DNA of 64,000 nt from Neorhodopirellula pilleata (GTDB lineage: Bacteria > Planctomycetota > Planctomycetia > Pirellulales > Pirellulaceae): assembly GCF_007859915.1 (NCBI RefSeq), contig NZ_SJPM01000001.1:423502-487501 (forward strand), written 5' to 3'. The notes beneath the pieces are model-generated. The model did no database searches and had not been told where the DNA came from. It saw nothing but the letters and a program-made list of their open reading frames with translations. How positions within the stretch are numbered: position 1 is the first letter of the stretch; each line of letters begins with the position of its first letter. A program made the translations under genes and the position numbers. This document shows positions 54,890 to 63,966 of this stretch, piece after piece.

Positions 54890-54997
54890 TCGTAACCCGA
54901 AGCGTGAGCGAGGGATCAAACTCCATTCAAGTCCTTTGTATGTATCCCTCGCTCACGCTTCGGGTTTCGATGAGGACTAAACCGACAGCCCGCTCGC
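54871..54997. repeat. Dispersed palindromic element, family A, copy 6 (most complete)
   Basis: The outer arms are CTAGCGGGCTGTTGATTTAA (54871-54890) and ACTAAACCGACAGCCCGC (54978-54995). The inner arms are at 54892-54917 and 54945-54970. It shows the full architecture: outer shell, CGTAACCCG / CGGGTTTCG, and the GCGAGGGAT core. It overlaps the 3' end of the lipoprotein gene. Confidence 0.88.
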
Positions 54998-55063
54998 GCC
55001 GACCCTCCCGTGAAACCCACTTTCCACTCCAATGCGGGCACAGGTAGCGAGGGTTTAGATTGA

Positions 55064-55618
55064 TCACCGTTCATCGAAGCGGTTGTTCGGCAAAACCGCA
55101 ACGCGAAGCGCGTCGGAAATTCGAAGCGACTCGGCAACGAGCAGGTCGACTCGCCGGGCAATGTCCTCGTCGGCCAATTGATCGCCTTCGAACGACTCGC
55201 CGGTCGCATAAACAAACCTCGGGACAATGAGACAACGGAAATCCAACATCAAACTGTTCGCAACTCCCATCGCCGACATGTAGCTGCCTTGGCCGCCCGC
55301 AGCGAGCATTAACGAGACGACTTTTCCCGTCCAGGCCTTCCCGGTCAATTCGATCGCGTTCTTCAATGCCGCGTTGACGTCGTAATTGTAAACCGGCGAT
55401 GCGATGAACACTGAATCGGCTTCCTTGATCAAGTCCGCCAACGCGATCACTTGCTCATGGCCGTACGCCGTCGCGCCGTCGCATGGTGGCAGGACTCGGC
55501 TTGATAAGTCAAACACTTCGACGGGTCGGTTACCGTCGATTAATCTCTGAGCCACTTCTCGAGCCAGGATACGGCTGCGGCTGGTCGGGTGCAAACTGCT
55601 GCTGAGAATGAGGTGCAT
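55064..55618 (-). CDS. NAD(P)H-dependent FMN reductase-family flavoprotein
   Basis: A flavodoxin-like fold: start LILSSSLHPTSRSRILAREV (phosphate-binding Ser/Thr loop for FMN), ADSVFIASPVYNYDVNAALKNAIE (the family's SPVYNY signature), and SLMLAAGGQGSYMSA. About 184 residues. The ATG at 55618 was chosen since the fold starts immediately; an extra 20 upstream residues come from the cdsA overlap region. It transfers electrons from NAD(P)H to FMN or a small acceptor. It follows cdsA by 8 bases, last of a leuB-cdsA run. Confidence 0.9.
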   Translation of the reverse strand: MHLILSSSLHPTSRSRILAREVAQRLIDGNRPVEVFDLSSRVLPPCDGATAYGHEQVIALADLIKEADSVFIASPVYNYDVNAALKNAIELTGKAWTGKVVSLMLAAGGQGSYMSAMGVANSLMLDFRCLIVPRFVYATGESFEGDQLADEDIARRVDLLVAESLRISDALRVAVLPNNRFDER

Positions 55619-55626
55619 GAATTCGG

Positions 55627-56604
55627 TCAGGTGAAGAAGAATCGGGTAACGTGATAGAAAATCGGCGCCGCGAAACAAATGTTATCAATCTGGTCAAGGA
55701 CGCCCGCGTGACCCTGCACCAAAGTTCCCGTATCGGTGACGCCGCGATCGCGTTTGATCGCACTCATCGTTAGCGTGCCCAAGCTCGCCATCACGGTCAC
55801 AACCACACCCATCATCAACGCTTCCCACCAAAAGAACGGCGTCGCCCAACGAAGCAGCGCGGCGATGATCCCGGTCGTCATCATTGCTCCACAAACGCCT
55901 TCCCAAGTCCGCGAGGCGTTGATTTGAGGCGCGATCACGTGCCGCCCGATCCAACGACTCCATACCCGTTCTAATGTCAACGAAAGCTGCGCGATCAAGA
56001 CAAAGAACATCAGTAGGTTGATGTTACTGCCATCCCACATCGTTCCGCTGGTCCGTACCAATTCCAAATAGAGCAAAGCCGGCGCATGCGAAAGACAGTA
56101 AACGCAAACCAGCAAGCCGAACTGGATCTTCGCACATCGTTCGAGGAATCGCTTGGCGTCGCCGGCGATTGCCGCGCGGGCCGGAATGAACAAGCTCGCG
56201 TACACCGGGATCACGATACTATAAAACTCGTAGTACTCGCTGCCCGCGCCGATCAAGATGTATTGCAGCGGCGTGAATATGAAGAAGATCCAAAACAACG
56301 TGCGGTGATCGCCCCGCCGCGTAGGTGTCATGGAGATGAACTCGCGAAGCGCCCAAAATGAAACGAACGCAAACAAGACCACCAACCCCACGCGTCCGGT
56401 GAGTGAACCGATCACAAAGATCGCGACCATCGTCCACCAAACGCGCAGCTTGGATTGATAGCGTTTAACGAGCGCCGAGTCGGTCCCGTCTTTTCCATAT
56501 CGCCCCATCACCACGCCGACTAACGTCGCGATCGAAAGGGCGGCCAGGATGACCGCGATCAAAACATAGGTGGTGAAGTCAGGCAAGTTTCGCGACCACG
56601 GCAT
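55627..56604 (-). CDS. cdsA: Phosphatidate cytidylyltransferase
   Basis: A multi-pass membrane protein of about 325 residues with eight or so helices and the CDP-alcohol precursor signature near the end: [15 protein letters not shown] and [27 protein letters not shown] (R-D-x-x-x-K/D-G-x-x-D region). It makes CDP-diacylglycerol from CTP and phosphatidate. I placed the start at the ATG at 56604; it overlaps the leuB end by 26 bases, and a more upstream start at 56637 would overlap more. Probably cotranscribed with leuB and the flavoprotein gene. Confidence 0.9.
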   Translation of the reverse strand: MPWSRNLPDFTTYVLIAVILAALSIATLVGVVMGRYGKDGTDSALVKRYQSKLRVWWTMVAIFVIGSLTGRVGLVVLFAFVSFWALREFISMTPTRRGDHRTLFWIFFIFTPLQYILIGAGSEYYEFYSIVIPVYASLFIPARAAIAGDAKRFLERCAKIQFGLLVCVYCLSHAPALLYLELVRTSGTMWDGSNINLLMFFVLIAQLSLTLERVWSRWIGRHVIAPQINASRTWEGVCGAMMTTGIIAALLRWATPFFWWEALMMGVVVTVMASLGTLTMSAIKRDRGVTDTGTLVQGHAGVLDQIDNICFAAPIFYHVTRFFFT

Positions 56605-57649
56605 CGCCCATCGCTTCGGTTCCGATCGAATCGCCACCGCGAGCCAAATCGGCCGTCCGCAACCCGTCCGAAATCACCCCGGCTACCGCCGCTTCGATCG
56701 CGTCTGCTTCCTCGTTAAGTGAGAGCGAATGTCGCAACATCATCGCGGCGGCGAGGATCGTCGCGAGCGGATTGGCGATGCCCTTACCCGCGATGTCCGG
56801 TGCACTGCCGTGAATCGGTTCGTACAAGCCCGGCCCGTCACTGCCGACCGAGGCACTGGGCAACATTCCGAGCGAACCGGGCAACATCGACGCTTCATCA
56901 GTCAGAATGTCGCCGAACATGTTGCCCGTCACGACCACGTCGAAATCGGCCGGGCGGTTGATCAAGTGCATGGCCATCGAATCGACCAACACGACGTCGT
57001 ATTGAACGTCCGGGAATTCTTGTTTCATCACTTCGGCTGCCGTTTGACGCCACAGGCGACTCGGTTCCAGGACGTTCGCTTTATCGACGCTCGTCAATCG
57101 GTTCGAACGACCCTGGGCCGCTTTGGCAGCCATCCGCACGATCCGTTTGACTTCGCCGACGCTATACGTCATCGATTGATAAGCCGTCTCGTCGTCGCCG
57201 GTCCCCGAGCGACCGGATTCACCAAAGTAAATCCCGCCCGTCAGTTCACGAAAGAACAAAATGTCGGTCCCTTTGATAATCTCCGGTCGCAGTGGGGACG
57301 CGCCGGCGAGTTCATCGAACATCTTGATCGGCCGCAGGTTGGCGAACAAACCGAGTTCCTTGCGGATCTTCAACAATCCCGCTTCAGGACGCGTCTTGGC
57401 CGAAGGGTCGTCCCACTTCGGACCGCCGACCGCACCGAGCAAAATCGCCGATGCCGATTTGCAAGCTTCGATCGTGGCCGGCGGCAACGGGTCACCCGTT
57501 TCGTCGATCGCGATCCCACCAATTAAGTGCGAGCTGAATTGAAAGTCGTGACCGAATCGCGTCGCGACCGCTTCGAGAACGCGTTTCGCCTGAGCCACGA
57601 TTTCAGGGCCGATCCCATCGCCGGGAAGTAAAACGAGGTTGTAATTCAT
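56579..57649 (-). CDS. leuB: 3-isopropylmalate dehydrogenase
   Basis: [20 protein letters not shown] opens the protein, followed by [26 protein letters not shown] [36 protein letters not shown] and [25 protein letters not shown], all LeuB signatures. The C-terminus carries [18 protein letters not shown]. About 356 residues from the ATG at 57649. It oxidises and decarboxylates 3-isopropylmalate in leucine synthesis. No other leu genes are near. Confidence 0.97.
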   Translation of the reverse strand: MNYNLVLLPGDGIGPEIVAQAKRVLEAVATRFGHDFQFSSHLIGGIAIDETGDPLPPATIEACKSASAILLGAVGGPKWDDPSAKTRPEAGLLKIRKELGLFANLRPIKMFDELAGASPLRPEIIKGTDILFFRELTGGIYFGESGRSGTGDDETAYQSMTYSVGEVKRIVRMAAKAAQGRSNRLTSVDKANVLEPSRLWRQTAAEVMKQEFPDVQYDVVLVDSMAMHLINRPADFDVVVTGNMFGDILTDEASMLPGSLGMLPSASVGSDGPGLYEPIHGSAPDIAGKGIANPLATILAAAMMLRHSLSLNEEADAIEAAVAGVISDGLRTADLARGGDSIGTEAMGDAVVAKLA

Positions 57650-57728
57650 GTTCGGTTTCAAGAGGTAGTAAAGGAATTTTAAATGCGGTAACGCAGGAGA
57701 GGGTCAGACCGCTTTTCGGAGAGGTTAC

Positions 57729-58604
57729 TTAAGTCGTTCCCTGCACGATCGTGTTAGATAATGTGCCCACACCACCGATCGTGATGTTCACGAGGTCGCC
57801 CGGATGCAATGTAAAATCGCTCGTCGGAACGATCCCGGTTCCTGTCATCAAGAATGCACCGTCGGCGAACGTATTGTCGCGACCGAGCCATCCGACCAAG
57901 TCATCGAATCGACGAGCCATCTCCGCCGCCGACGTCGATTGATCGAACACGATGTTTCCGTCGCGATGGATTTTTAGGTCCACGCTAATCTGATCGACCG
58001 GAGGCAATTCGTCATAAAGGCGAATCCATGGTCCCAAGCCCGCACATTGGTCGTAGGTTTTCGCTTGTGGAAGGTACAAGGGATTCTCGCCCTCGATGTC
58101 ACGTGAACTCATGTCGTTGCCGACGGTCAATCCGACGATCTTCATCTTCGGGCTGAGCACCAACGTGACTTCGGGTTCGGGCACGTTCCATTTTGCGTCT
58201 GCGCGGATGCGAAGAGCTTGGCCGTGGCCGCTCACCCGCGAAGGCGTCGCCTTGAAAAAAATCTCTGGACGGTCGGCTTGATAGACACGGTCGTAGCACG
58301 ACGCGGCCGCCTCGGATTCTTCCATCCGAGCCGTTTGGCTTCGCTTGTAAGTCACGCCGGCCGCCCAGACTTCTTGCCGATCGATCGGTGGTAACCACTG
58401 CGTCACGTCCGCGATCGGGATCGGATTGCCTCGCCCCAGCGATCCGGCCGCGTCGATCGGCCGGTCGGCCGCCAAAATATCAGAAAGGCTCGTCAATGAC
58501 CCACCTAGAGACAGCGGAATCACGTGCTCAGCCTCCACCAAGACGACGGCCGTGGGGGTCGAGGGGTCCAGGATCTCGGGGATCCGAATTTTGGCAATTT
58601 TCAT
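57729..58604 (-). CDS. Fumarylacetoacetate hydrolase-family protein
   Basis: FAH-fold markers: VWAAGVTYKRSQTARMEES, PEIFFKATPSRVSGHGQA, EPEVTLVLSP (metal-binding E-x-E), VGLTVGNDMSSRDIEGENPL, QAKTYDQCAGLGPWI, and MTGTGIVPTSDFTLHPGD. About 291 residues from the ATG at 58604; 35 upstream in-frame residues fall in repeat sequence and were excluded. Members hydrolyse C-C bonds or dehydrate 2-keto-3-deoxy sugar acids; the QAKTYDQCAGLGP form fits the sugar-acid dehydratase subgroup, so a 2-keto-3-deoxy-pentonate/arabinonate dehydratase is one option. The substrate is not certain. Confidence 0.85.
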   Translation of the reverse strand: MKIAKIRIPEILDPSTPTAVVLVEAEHVIPLSLGGSLTSLSDILAADRPIDAAGSLGRGNPIPIADVTQWLPPIDRQEVWAAGVTYKRSQTARMEESEAAASCYDRVYQADRPEIFFKATPSRVSGHGQALRIRADAKWNVPEPEVTLVLSPKMKIVGLTVGNDMSSRDIEGENPLYLPQAKTYDQCAGLGPWIRLYDELPPVDQISVDLKIHRDGNIVFDQSTSAAEMARRFDDLVGWLGRDNTFADGAFLMTGTGIVPTSDFTLHPGDLVNITIGGVGTLSNTIVQGTT

Positions 58605-58662
58605 GGCCGATAGCTTAACCAACCCCGCGTGGGCGGCTAGTAGTTGATCACAGCTGATTTTC

Positions 58663-58760
58663 CCGTAGCCGGAGTCGCAAGACTTCTTTTTCCGTAGCCG
58701 GAGTCGCAAGACTTCGGGGGCACCTAAGAGATCTACTGAACTCTTGCGAGTCCAGCTACC
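58663..58760. repeat. Family E repeats (GTAGCCGGAGTCGCAAGA)
   Basis: Direct copies at 58663-58686 and 58692-58715 contain CCGTAGCCGGAGTCGCAAGA. Inverted, diverged copies follow at about 58738-58759 (GAACTCTTGCGAGTCCAGC) and 58760-58775. A related array is at 61543-61655. The remaining bases of the 58605-58920 gap hold no gene I can support. Confidence 0.85.
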
Positions 58761-58920
58761 TCTTGCGAGTCTACGACTGGTTTGTCCGACTCCGCACGGG
58801 GCGCTTTATGTCAAACTTTAACGCTTGAGACGATTCTTCTAGCACAGTCTGTCCTGACTGCCGATTCAATTCCAATAGTCGTTGTTGTTTCCAATCGCCT
58901 TGCTCGCCAAACGCATCTTG

Positions 58921-60582
58921 ATGTCTCCTCTTCCCCACACGATCGATCGCCGCTTCAGGCCCGCGCCGATCCCGGGGGGCGGCTCGAGACATGCTGCCGG
59001 GGCCGTTCTTTCGTGGATTCTCGTTCTGACGATATCCGGCAACGCCGTCGCCGACGACAACACGACCTCGAAGTGGCGAACATTCAACGCAAATCGATCC
59101 TCCGTTATCCAGAACGCCTCGATGCGAAGCGGAACCGACGGGGTTGTCATGAAACTCGCTGCGGCTACCGAGACGGAGTTATTGCCGTTGCTGCGCCCGC
59201 TCGCGCCAGAAGGTGTGACGCTGACCGCCGACGCTCAAGACCGCGTTAACCTGATTGCGACCGAAACATCGCTCTCTTCATTACTGCGAATGATCGCCGA
59301 ACATCATCAGCTCAATCTGGTCATCGCCCCAGGCGTTGATGCAGCGGTGACCGTCTCGATCCGCAACGCTCACCTCGACGAAGTCCTCGACGCGATCGTG
59401 CATATCGCCGGCTTCCATTGGCATCGCAGCGGAAATCTTCTGTACGTTACGAGTGCCACCGCGACTTCCGACCCGCGACTGCAAGGCCGTCGTGTCGAAG
59501 TCTATCCGCTCGATTACGTGAAAGCCGTTGATGCTCAAACGGCAATCACCGGGATGCTGTCACCTCTGGGCAATGTCGTGATCAACGAATCCGACGCGGG
59601 CGATCAACAAAAGACCCGAGAACTGTTGATCGTCGATGATACGCCCGACGTGCATCAGCGGATCGCTGAAGTGATCGCCCGCTTGAACCGCCCGCCACGA
59701 CAAGTCCTCGTCGAAGCACACGTGTTGCAAGTCAAGTTAGGCGAAAACAATCGGCACGGGATCAACCTCAGCAGCATCGCCCGATTGGGCGGCAGCCGAA
59801 TCAGCCTGGGTGGCGTCAACCCAAACGCCTTCGACACCGGACCTGGAATGGTTGTCCAACTCGAAGGCACGGACCTCAACGGACTGATTCAGTGCATCCA
59901 AGAAAACACCGATTCAAGAACGCTAGCGTCACCAAAGGTCTCGATCATCAACCAGCAAGAAGCCAAAATTCAGATCGGGAGACGGCTTCCCTATACCGAG
60001 ATCACCAACACCGATAACGGCAACAATATTCAAAATGTGAAGTTCTTGGAAATCGGAATCATCTTGACCGTGACACCGGTGATCACCGACGACGGCAATA
60101 TCTTAATGACCGTGCTGCCGAAAGTTTCCGACGGATTTATCAACGACAATCAACAACCCGAAGAAGACGTCACGGAGGTTTCCACCACTGTCTTGATACC
60201 CGACGGAGGCGGTTTGATCATCGGTGGTCTGATCGAAGAGAAACAGATCCACTCGCTCAACGTCGTACCCGGCTTGCATCGTATTCCCGTTTTAGGAAAG
60301 CTGTTCGTCAAGGAAGAAACGGAGACCGATCGCAACGAACTCATCGTCGCCTTGGTGACCCACGTCGTCGGAGACCCTTGTGCCTTCCCGCCACGTTTCC
60401 ACGAACAGCAAGAACTACAACAAGTCTTGCCGGAGTATGCCAACGGAGTTCTGGGGGCAAGCTCTTTGCCCTTTGAATCTGGTCCCATTGAAAGGCTGCC
60501 TGCCGGATCGATGCCGGTTGATTTGTTGCCAGTTGATTTGTTGCCAGTTGAACCGCTACCTAACGGATCGTTGACTAAATAG
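58921..60582 (+). CDS. Secretin-domain outer-membrane protein (GspD/PilQ-like, orphan)
   Basis: ATG at 58921. A hydrophobic export segment (GAVLSWILVLTISGNAVA) follows an unusually long basic N-region of about 25 residues. An N-domain (SLSSLLRMIAEHHQLNLVI) resembles the secretin/STN-type short domain, then a secretin N1-like domain (VYPLDYVKAVDAQTAIT). The secretin core is seen in QVLVEAHVLQVKL, LASPKVSIINQQEAKIQIG, FLEIGIILTVTPVI and TTVLIPDGGGLIIGGLIEE...VPGLHRIPVLGKLF. About 553 residues. The C-terminus has a short repeat, PVDLLPVDLLPVEPLP, encoded by 15-base direct repeats. No GspE/F or pilus genes are near; it probably forms a pore with partners encoded elsewhere. A hydrolase gene follows 17 bases on. 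Confidence 0.92.
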   Translation: MSPLPHTIDRRFRPAPIPGGGSRHAAGAVLSWILVLTISGNAVADDNTTSKWRTFNANRSSVIQNASMRSGTDGVVMKLAAATETELLPLLRPLAPEGVTLTADAQDRVNLIATETSLSSLLRMIAEHHQLNLVIAPGVDAAVTVSIRNAHLDEVLDAIVHIAGFHWHRSGNLLYVTSATATSDPRLQGRRVEVYPLDYVKAVDAQTAITGMLSPLGNVVINESDAGDQQKTRELLIVDDTPDVHQRIAEVIARLNRPPRQVLVEAHVLQVKLGENNRHGINLSSIARLGGSRISLGGVNPNAFDTGPGMVVQLEGTDLNGLIQCIQENTDSRTLASPKVSIINQQEAKIQIGRRLPYTEITNTDNGNNIQNVKFLEIGIILTVTPVITDDGNILMTVLPKVSDGFINDNQQPEEDVTEVSTTVLIPDGGGLIIGGLIEEKQIHSLNVVPGLHRIPVLGKLFVKEETETDRNELIVALVTHVVGDPCAFPPRFHEQQELQQVLPEYANGVLGASSLPFESGPIERLPAGSMPVDLLPVDLLPVEPLPNGSLTK

Positions 60583-60599
60583 CCCGAACCGAGAACCCA

Positions 60600-61532
60600 T
60601 TGGCCGATTGGAAACGAAACTTATCGCTACGCATCCTCGATCGGTTGGTGTTGTGCCCGACACGGCACACGATCGATGCCAACGAACTGATCCGGTTCGA
60701 GATCGAACACCCGACCTTCACCGATGTTCCATCGGCTATGACCGAAGCGTATCTGTTCACCAATGCCCAGGAACAGGTCGAAGGAACCAATCGGATCAAG
60801 CCGACGCTGGAGACGATCGGAGTCCCCCCCCGACATTTAGTATTGAAGTTCGCTGGAACAGGCGGTCGTGCCGAACGAAGTTCTGAGGCTCCCTTGAACT
60901 GGATCGAACCGCATGTCGCTGGTCCCTCGGTTCCCCAAGGCGAGCATTTCGAAGTCTGGACATGGAACCCGCCGGGCTACGGTCGCAGCAGCCCACCGGC
61001 GAGACTTGCGCATCAGGTCACTTTCGCCGAAGACTTCGCGGCACAAATCGCGCGCCATCGATGCGGCCCTGACACGACCGTGTGGTTGGTCGGCAATAGC
61101 CTTGGTTGCATCAAGGTGCTATGGCTCGCCTCGCGTGTGCAACACTGGCGGACCGATTCACTCGATACCCGCCGAATCGGTCTATGGTGTCGCAATCCGC
61201 CGGACTTGGGCCGGGTGATCTTAAGGATAGCACGTCGCTACTACGCATCACGTTGGATGCGTCGAATCGTCAATCATCTTCCCGAGACGATGGATACGTT
61301 ATCATCGGCAGCCGCTTGTCGATTGCCTGCAGTGTTCCTAACGTCCGAGTTAGATTCGCTCGTCCCGGCCGAGTATCAAGCCGACCTGCATCAAGCCTAC
61401 GCCGGTCCCAAACAAGTCGTGCTTTTGGAAGGTCTCGAACACGACGGATTGCTGGAAGACCAACACATCGCCCCGGTGCAGTCAGCGGCACAATGGCTGC
61501 TAAAACAAACCACGAGTGGTCGTGACGATTAA
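60600..61532 (+). CDS. Cytoplasmic alpha/beta hydrolase-like protein
   Basis: The start is a TTG at 60600 (MADWKRNLSLRIL), 17 bases after the secretin stop. An alpha/beta-hydrolase fold is indicated by LVLKFAGTGGRAERS (oxyanion region), WTWNPPGYGRS, the nucleophile elbow VWLVGNSLGCIKVL (GNSLG, Ser about 167), and LPAVFLTSELDSLVP (acid region, Asp) with a late LEGLEHDGLLED (His). About 310 residues, no signal. The first 60 residues are unassigned. The pair with the secretin gene suggests cotranscription, but a functional link is not evident. Confidence 0.82.
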   Translation: MADWKRNLSLRILDRLVLCPTRHTIDANELIRFEIEHPTFTDVPSAMTEAYLFTNAQEQVEGTNRIKPTLETIGVPPRHLVLKFAGTGGRAERSSEAPLNWIEPHVAGPSVPQGEHFEVWTWNPPGYGRSSPPARLAHQVTFAEDFAAQIARHRCGPDTTVWLVGNSLGCIKVLWLASRVQHWRTDSLDTRRIGLWCRNPPDLGRVILRIARRYYASRWMRRIVNHLPETMDTLSSAAACRLPAVFLTSELDSLVPAEYQADLHQAYAGPKQVVLLEGLEHDGLLEDQHIAPVQSAAQWLLKQTTSGRDD

Positions 61533-61542
61533 AGTTTTGTGA

Positions 61543-61655
61543 CTTCTTAGTAGCTGGACTCGCAAGAGTTCAGAGGTTTTTCTTCTTAGTAGTTGGACTC
61601 GCAAGAGTTCAGAGGTTTTTCGAACGAATACCGAAGTCTTGCGACTCCGGCTACC
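61543..61655. repeat. Family E tandem repeat, 39-bp unit
   Basis: Two head-to-tail copies (61543-61581, 61582-61620) differ by one base and contain CTGGACTCGCAAGAGTTCAG. An inverted diverged copy, GAAGTCTTGCGACTCCGGCT, is at 61633-61652. Related to the repeats at 58663-58760. It fills the gap between the convergent hydrolase and cyclase-repeat genes. Confidence 0.9.
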
Positions 61656-61717
61656 CTGATTTTTGTTCCCGTAGTAGACGAGGCAACGAGTCCTTGCCAA
61701 TCGCTAATCGCCAATAG

Positions 61718-63562
61718 CTAATTTCCACCCGCCTTATAAAGCGGCAAGTGCCGGTAATACACCTCGAGGCAATAAATCGACAAGCACGTCGTGAACAACC
61801 GCCCTGAGTTCTCGCCCCATTGATCCGCTTGAGGCGACCAACTTCCCGATTCGCCTCCTCGCTTGACCTGGTGTTGTGGAAGTTCGACTCGCATTTTGCC
61901 GTTCCATTGCTCCCACGGTTTGCCGCCGAAATGATGAATCGACTGCGTCGCGTAATACCAGTAGTAAACGTTCATGTCGGAAAAGTCGATCGGCCAGTCT
62001 TGAACCAAGGTGTCGACCCCGATCACCATCGCTTCGCGATCACGATCCCATCCCAAGTATTGACGACACAGCAAACCTTCGGCGGTCATCGCCGGCGTCG
62101 CCGGACGGCCACGCTGGTAGCTGTAACCTGCGCCCTCGTAGGTTGAGACCGTATCGAGATATCCATTGATAACACTCATTGAGGATTGGTTGACGTCCAA
62201 GCCCGCCGATTTGGCACTTGTAAGCGCCATCACGTACCACCCGGTCACCGACAGATCGGAATCTTGACGCGGTTCGTAACGCCATCCGCCTTCACTCGAC
62301 TGAGCCTTCAGCGCGTAATCGACTGCCGCCTGAGCAGGACCTCGCAGGGAAGAATCTTTCGTCATCGCGTAGAGTTCACAGATCGCGATCGTTGCCTGTG
62401 CCTGCGCATAGGCCTTTTCATGTCCCGGCGCGTCGCGGGCAAAGAATCCATCGCGGCGTGATTGTTTCGAAATCAAGTATCGCAGTCCCTTCTCAACCAC
62501 CGATTGATAAGGTCCCGCGAGGTGCGTGTTGCCATCGCCCTGAAAAGCCAGCATTGCCATGGCGGTCGCCGCGATGCGATTTTCCGAATAGGAGCCGTCA
62601 TCAAACGGCCCCTTCATACTCCACGACCCCGACTTCTCTTGGTTGCGGGCGAGCCAACGCAATCCACGTTCGACCGCATCCATCGTCTCTTGATTGCCAC
62701 CGTACATGGCCAGTAAAGCCGACTTCATCGCGCCGCTTCGACCGCTGAACATCGGCTGAACCGTGATGTCCGTCGCCGCCGAACCGATATCCAATGGCAC
62801 CATCTCGACCGGTTCGGCCAATTCGACGGCGTCGATCATTTCTTGAACATCCAACTCCATCGGCACTTCGGCATCCGAATCATCTTGGTTGAATGCTGAA
62901 TCCGCCGACTCGAGCGAAAACTCCTGCAACTCGACCGATTCCTGTTCGATCGCTTCGCCGAACTCCAAAACCACCCGGCTGATCCCTTGCCCGATCGGCG
63001 TCGTCCACAGAGCCAACGCCAGCAACAACGTGATGTGCAGGATCAAACTGACCAACCAGGCCGGCACCGATTTGCGAACCGGCTCCAACTTCTCACCCAC
63101 ATCCTCCGCCGGCGGACGGGCCGAATGAGTCGACTCCGGTACCCGCCAACGCGACACTTTCGTTCCGTTCGTCGTGCTGGCGTTTGCCACAGCGACGCCG
63201 GCGGTATGAGCGCCTGCCGATGCTGCGGTTGAGCTTGTCGCCGAGCGAGCGTCCGCTCCCCGCACGACCGCTCCAGAAGGCACCGTCGGTTCAACCGGAT
63301 CCGGATGATGAAGTGGAGTGATTGGAGCCGCCTTCACCTGCTTTCCAACCGGTGGCAGCGTCGCACGGGGTGCCGGTGGAGGAGGAAGCGAACGCGAGGC
63401 CGGAGTCGGCGGCACCTGCGGAGCGGAGCGGGGGGCAGTCTTCTTCAAGACGGGAGGAAGAGGCGGCGGCGAATTGGGAAGTGGCGGATTCGGAGTCGCA
63501 GCGGGCATCCCAGACGAAAAATCGTCCGACGATGACGACGCGGGCGGATCCGAATGCGACAT
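61718..63562 (-). CDS. TonB-like N-terminus plus squalene-cyclase/prenyltransferase-repeat protein
   Basis: ATG at 63562 (MSHSDPPASS); 37 upstream in-frame residues look untranslated. The first about 165 residues are cytoplasmic, Pro/Ser/Ala-rich (PPLPPVLKK, SLPPPPAPRATLPP). One TM segment at about 170-190, VPAWLVSLILHITLLLALAL, resembles the TonB/ExbD-associated anchor. An acidic linker follows. From about residue 285 the sequence has cyclase-like alpha/alpha repeats: AVERGLRWLARNQEKSGSWS, VEKGLRYLISKQSRRDGFFA, VDYALKAQSSEGGWRYEPRQ and GLLCRQYLGWDRD (QW-type motifs). About 614 residues. The DxDD acid motif of true cyclases was not found, so an enzymatic role is doubtful; it may be an envelope scaffold. 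It stands alone next to tRNA-Met. Confidence 0.85.
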   Translation of the reverse strand: MSHSDPPASSSSDDFSSGMPAATPNPPLPNSPPPLPPVLKKTAPRSAPQVPPTPASRSLPPPPAPRATLPPVGKQVKAAPITPLHHPDPVEPTVPSGAVVRGADARSATSSTAASAGAHTAGVAVANASTTNGTKVSRWRVPESTHSARPPAEDVGEKLEPVRKSVPAWLVSLILHITLLLALALWTTPIGQGISRVVLEFGEAIEQESVELQEFSLESADSAFNQDDSDAEVPMELDVQEMIDAVELAEPVEMVPLDIGSAATDITVQPMFSGRSGAMKSALLAMYGGNQETMDAVERGLRWLARNQEKSGSWSMKGPFDDGSYSENRIAATAMAMLAFQGDGNTHLAGPYQSVVEKGLRYLISKQSRRDGFFARDAPGHEKAYAQAQATIAICELYAMTKDSSLRGPAQAAVDYALKAQSSEGGWRYEPRQDSDLSVTGWYVMALTSAKSAGLDVNQSSMSVINGYLDTVSTYEGAGYSYQRGRPATPAMTAEGLLCRQYLGWDRDREAMVIGVDTLVQDWPIDFSDMNVYYWYYATQSIHHFGGKPWEQWNGKMRVELPQHQVKRGGESGSWSPQADQWGENSGRLFTTCLSIYCLEVYYRHLPLYKAGGN

Positions 63563-63860
63563 ATCCGACAAACCAAGAAAAGACGAGAGAACCGGAAGAA
63601 AAGAAGGGGGAACCTGAATCAAGGAACGCCCGATGAATTCTACGTTAGCATAACGCAACGGCGACGTCTTCAAGAAATTCTTTTCGGATCAAAGCAAACA
63701 CGGTTGACACAATCAACCCAATCAAGGAAGCTCTCCGCCATGACGTCGCCACCCGACCCGAGTCTCTGATTCAGGTTGGATGAAGAAAAGAACAAGAAGT
63801 TCTGTTTTTAATAGAAAAAAGCCGAACCTTCCTTCTCTCCTTCGCGTCACACACACATAC

Positions 63861-63934
<74 letters not shown>

Positions 63935-63944
63935 CTTCTTAGAA

Positions 63945-63966
63945 CGGTTGGGACTAGTTCCGACCG
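63945..63966 (+). terminator. Hairpin after tRNA-Met (weak terminator candidate)
   Basis: CGGTTGG (63945-63951) pairs with CCGACCG (63960-63966), including one G-T pair, 10 bases after the tRNA. No T-run follows, so it may be a processing or weak termination signal. Confidence 0.35.
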
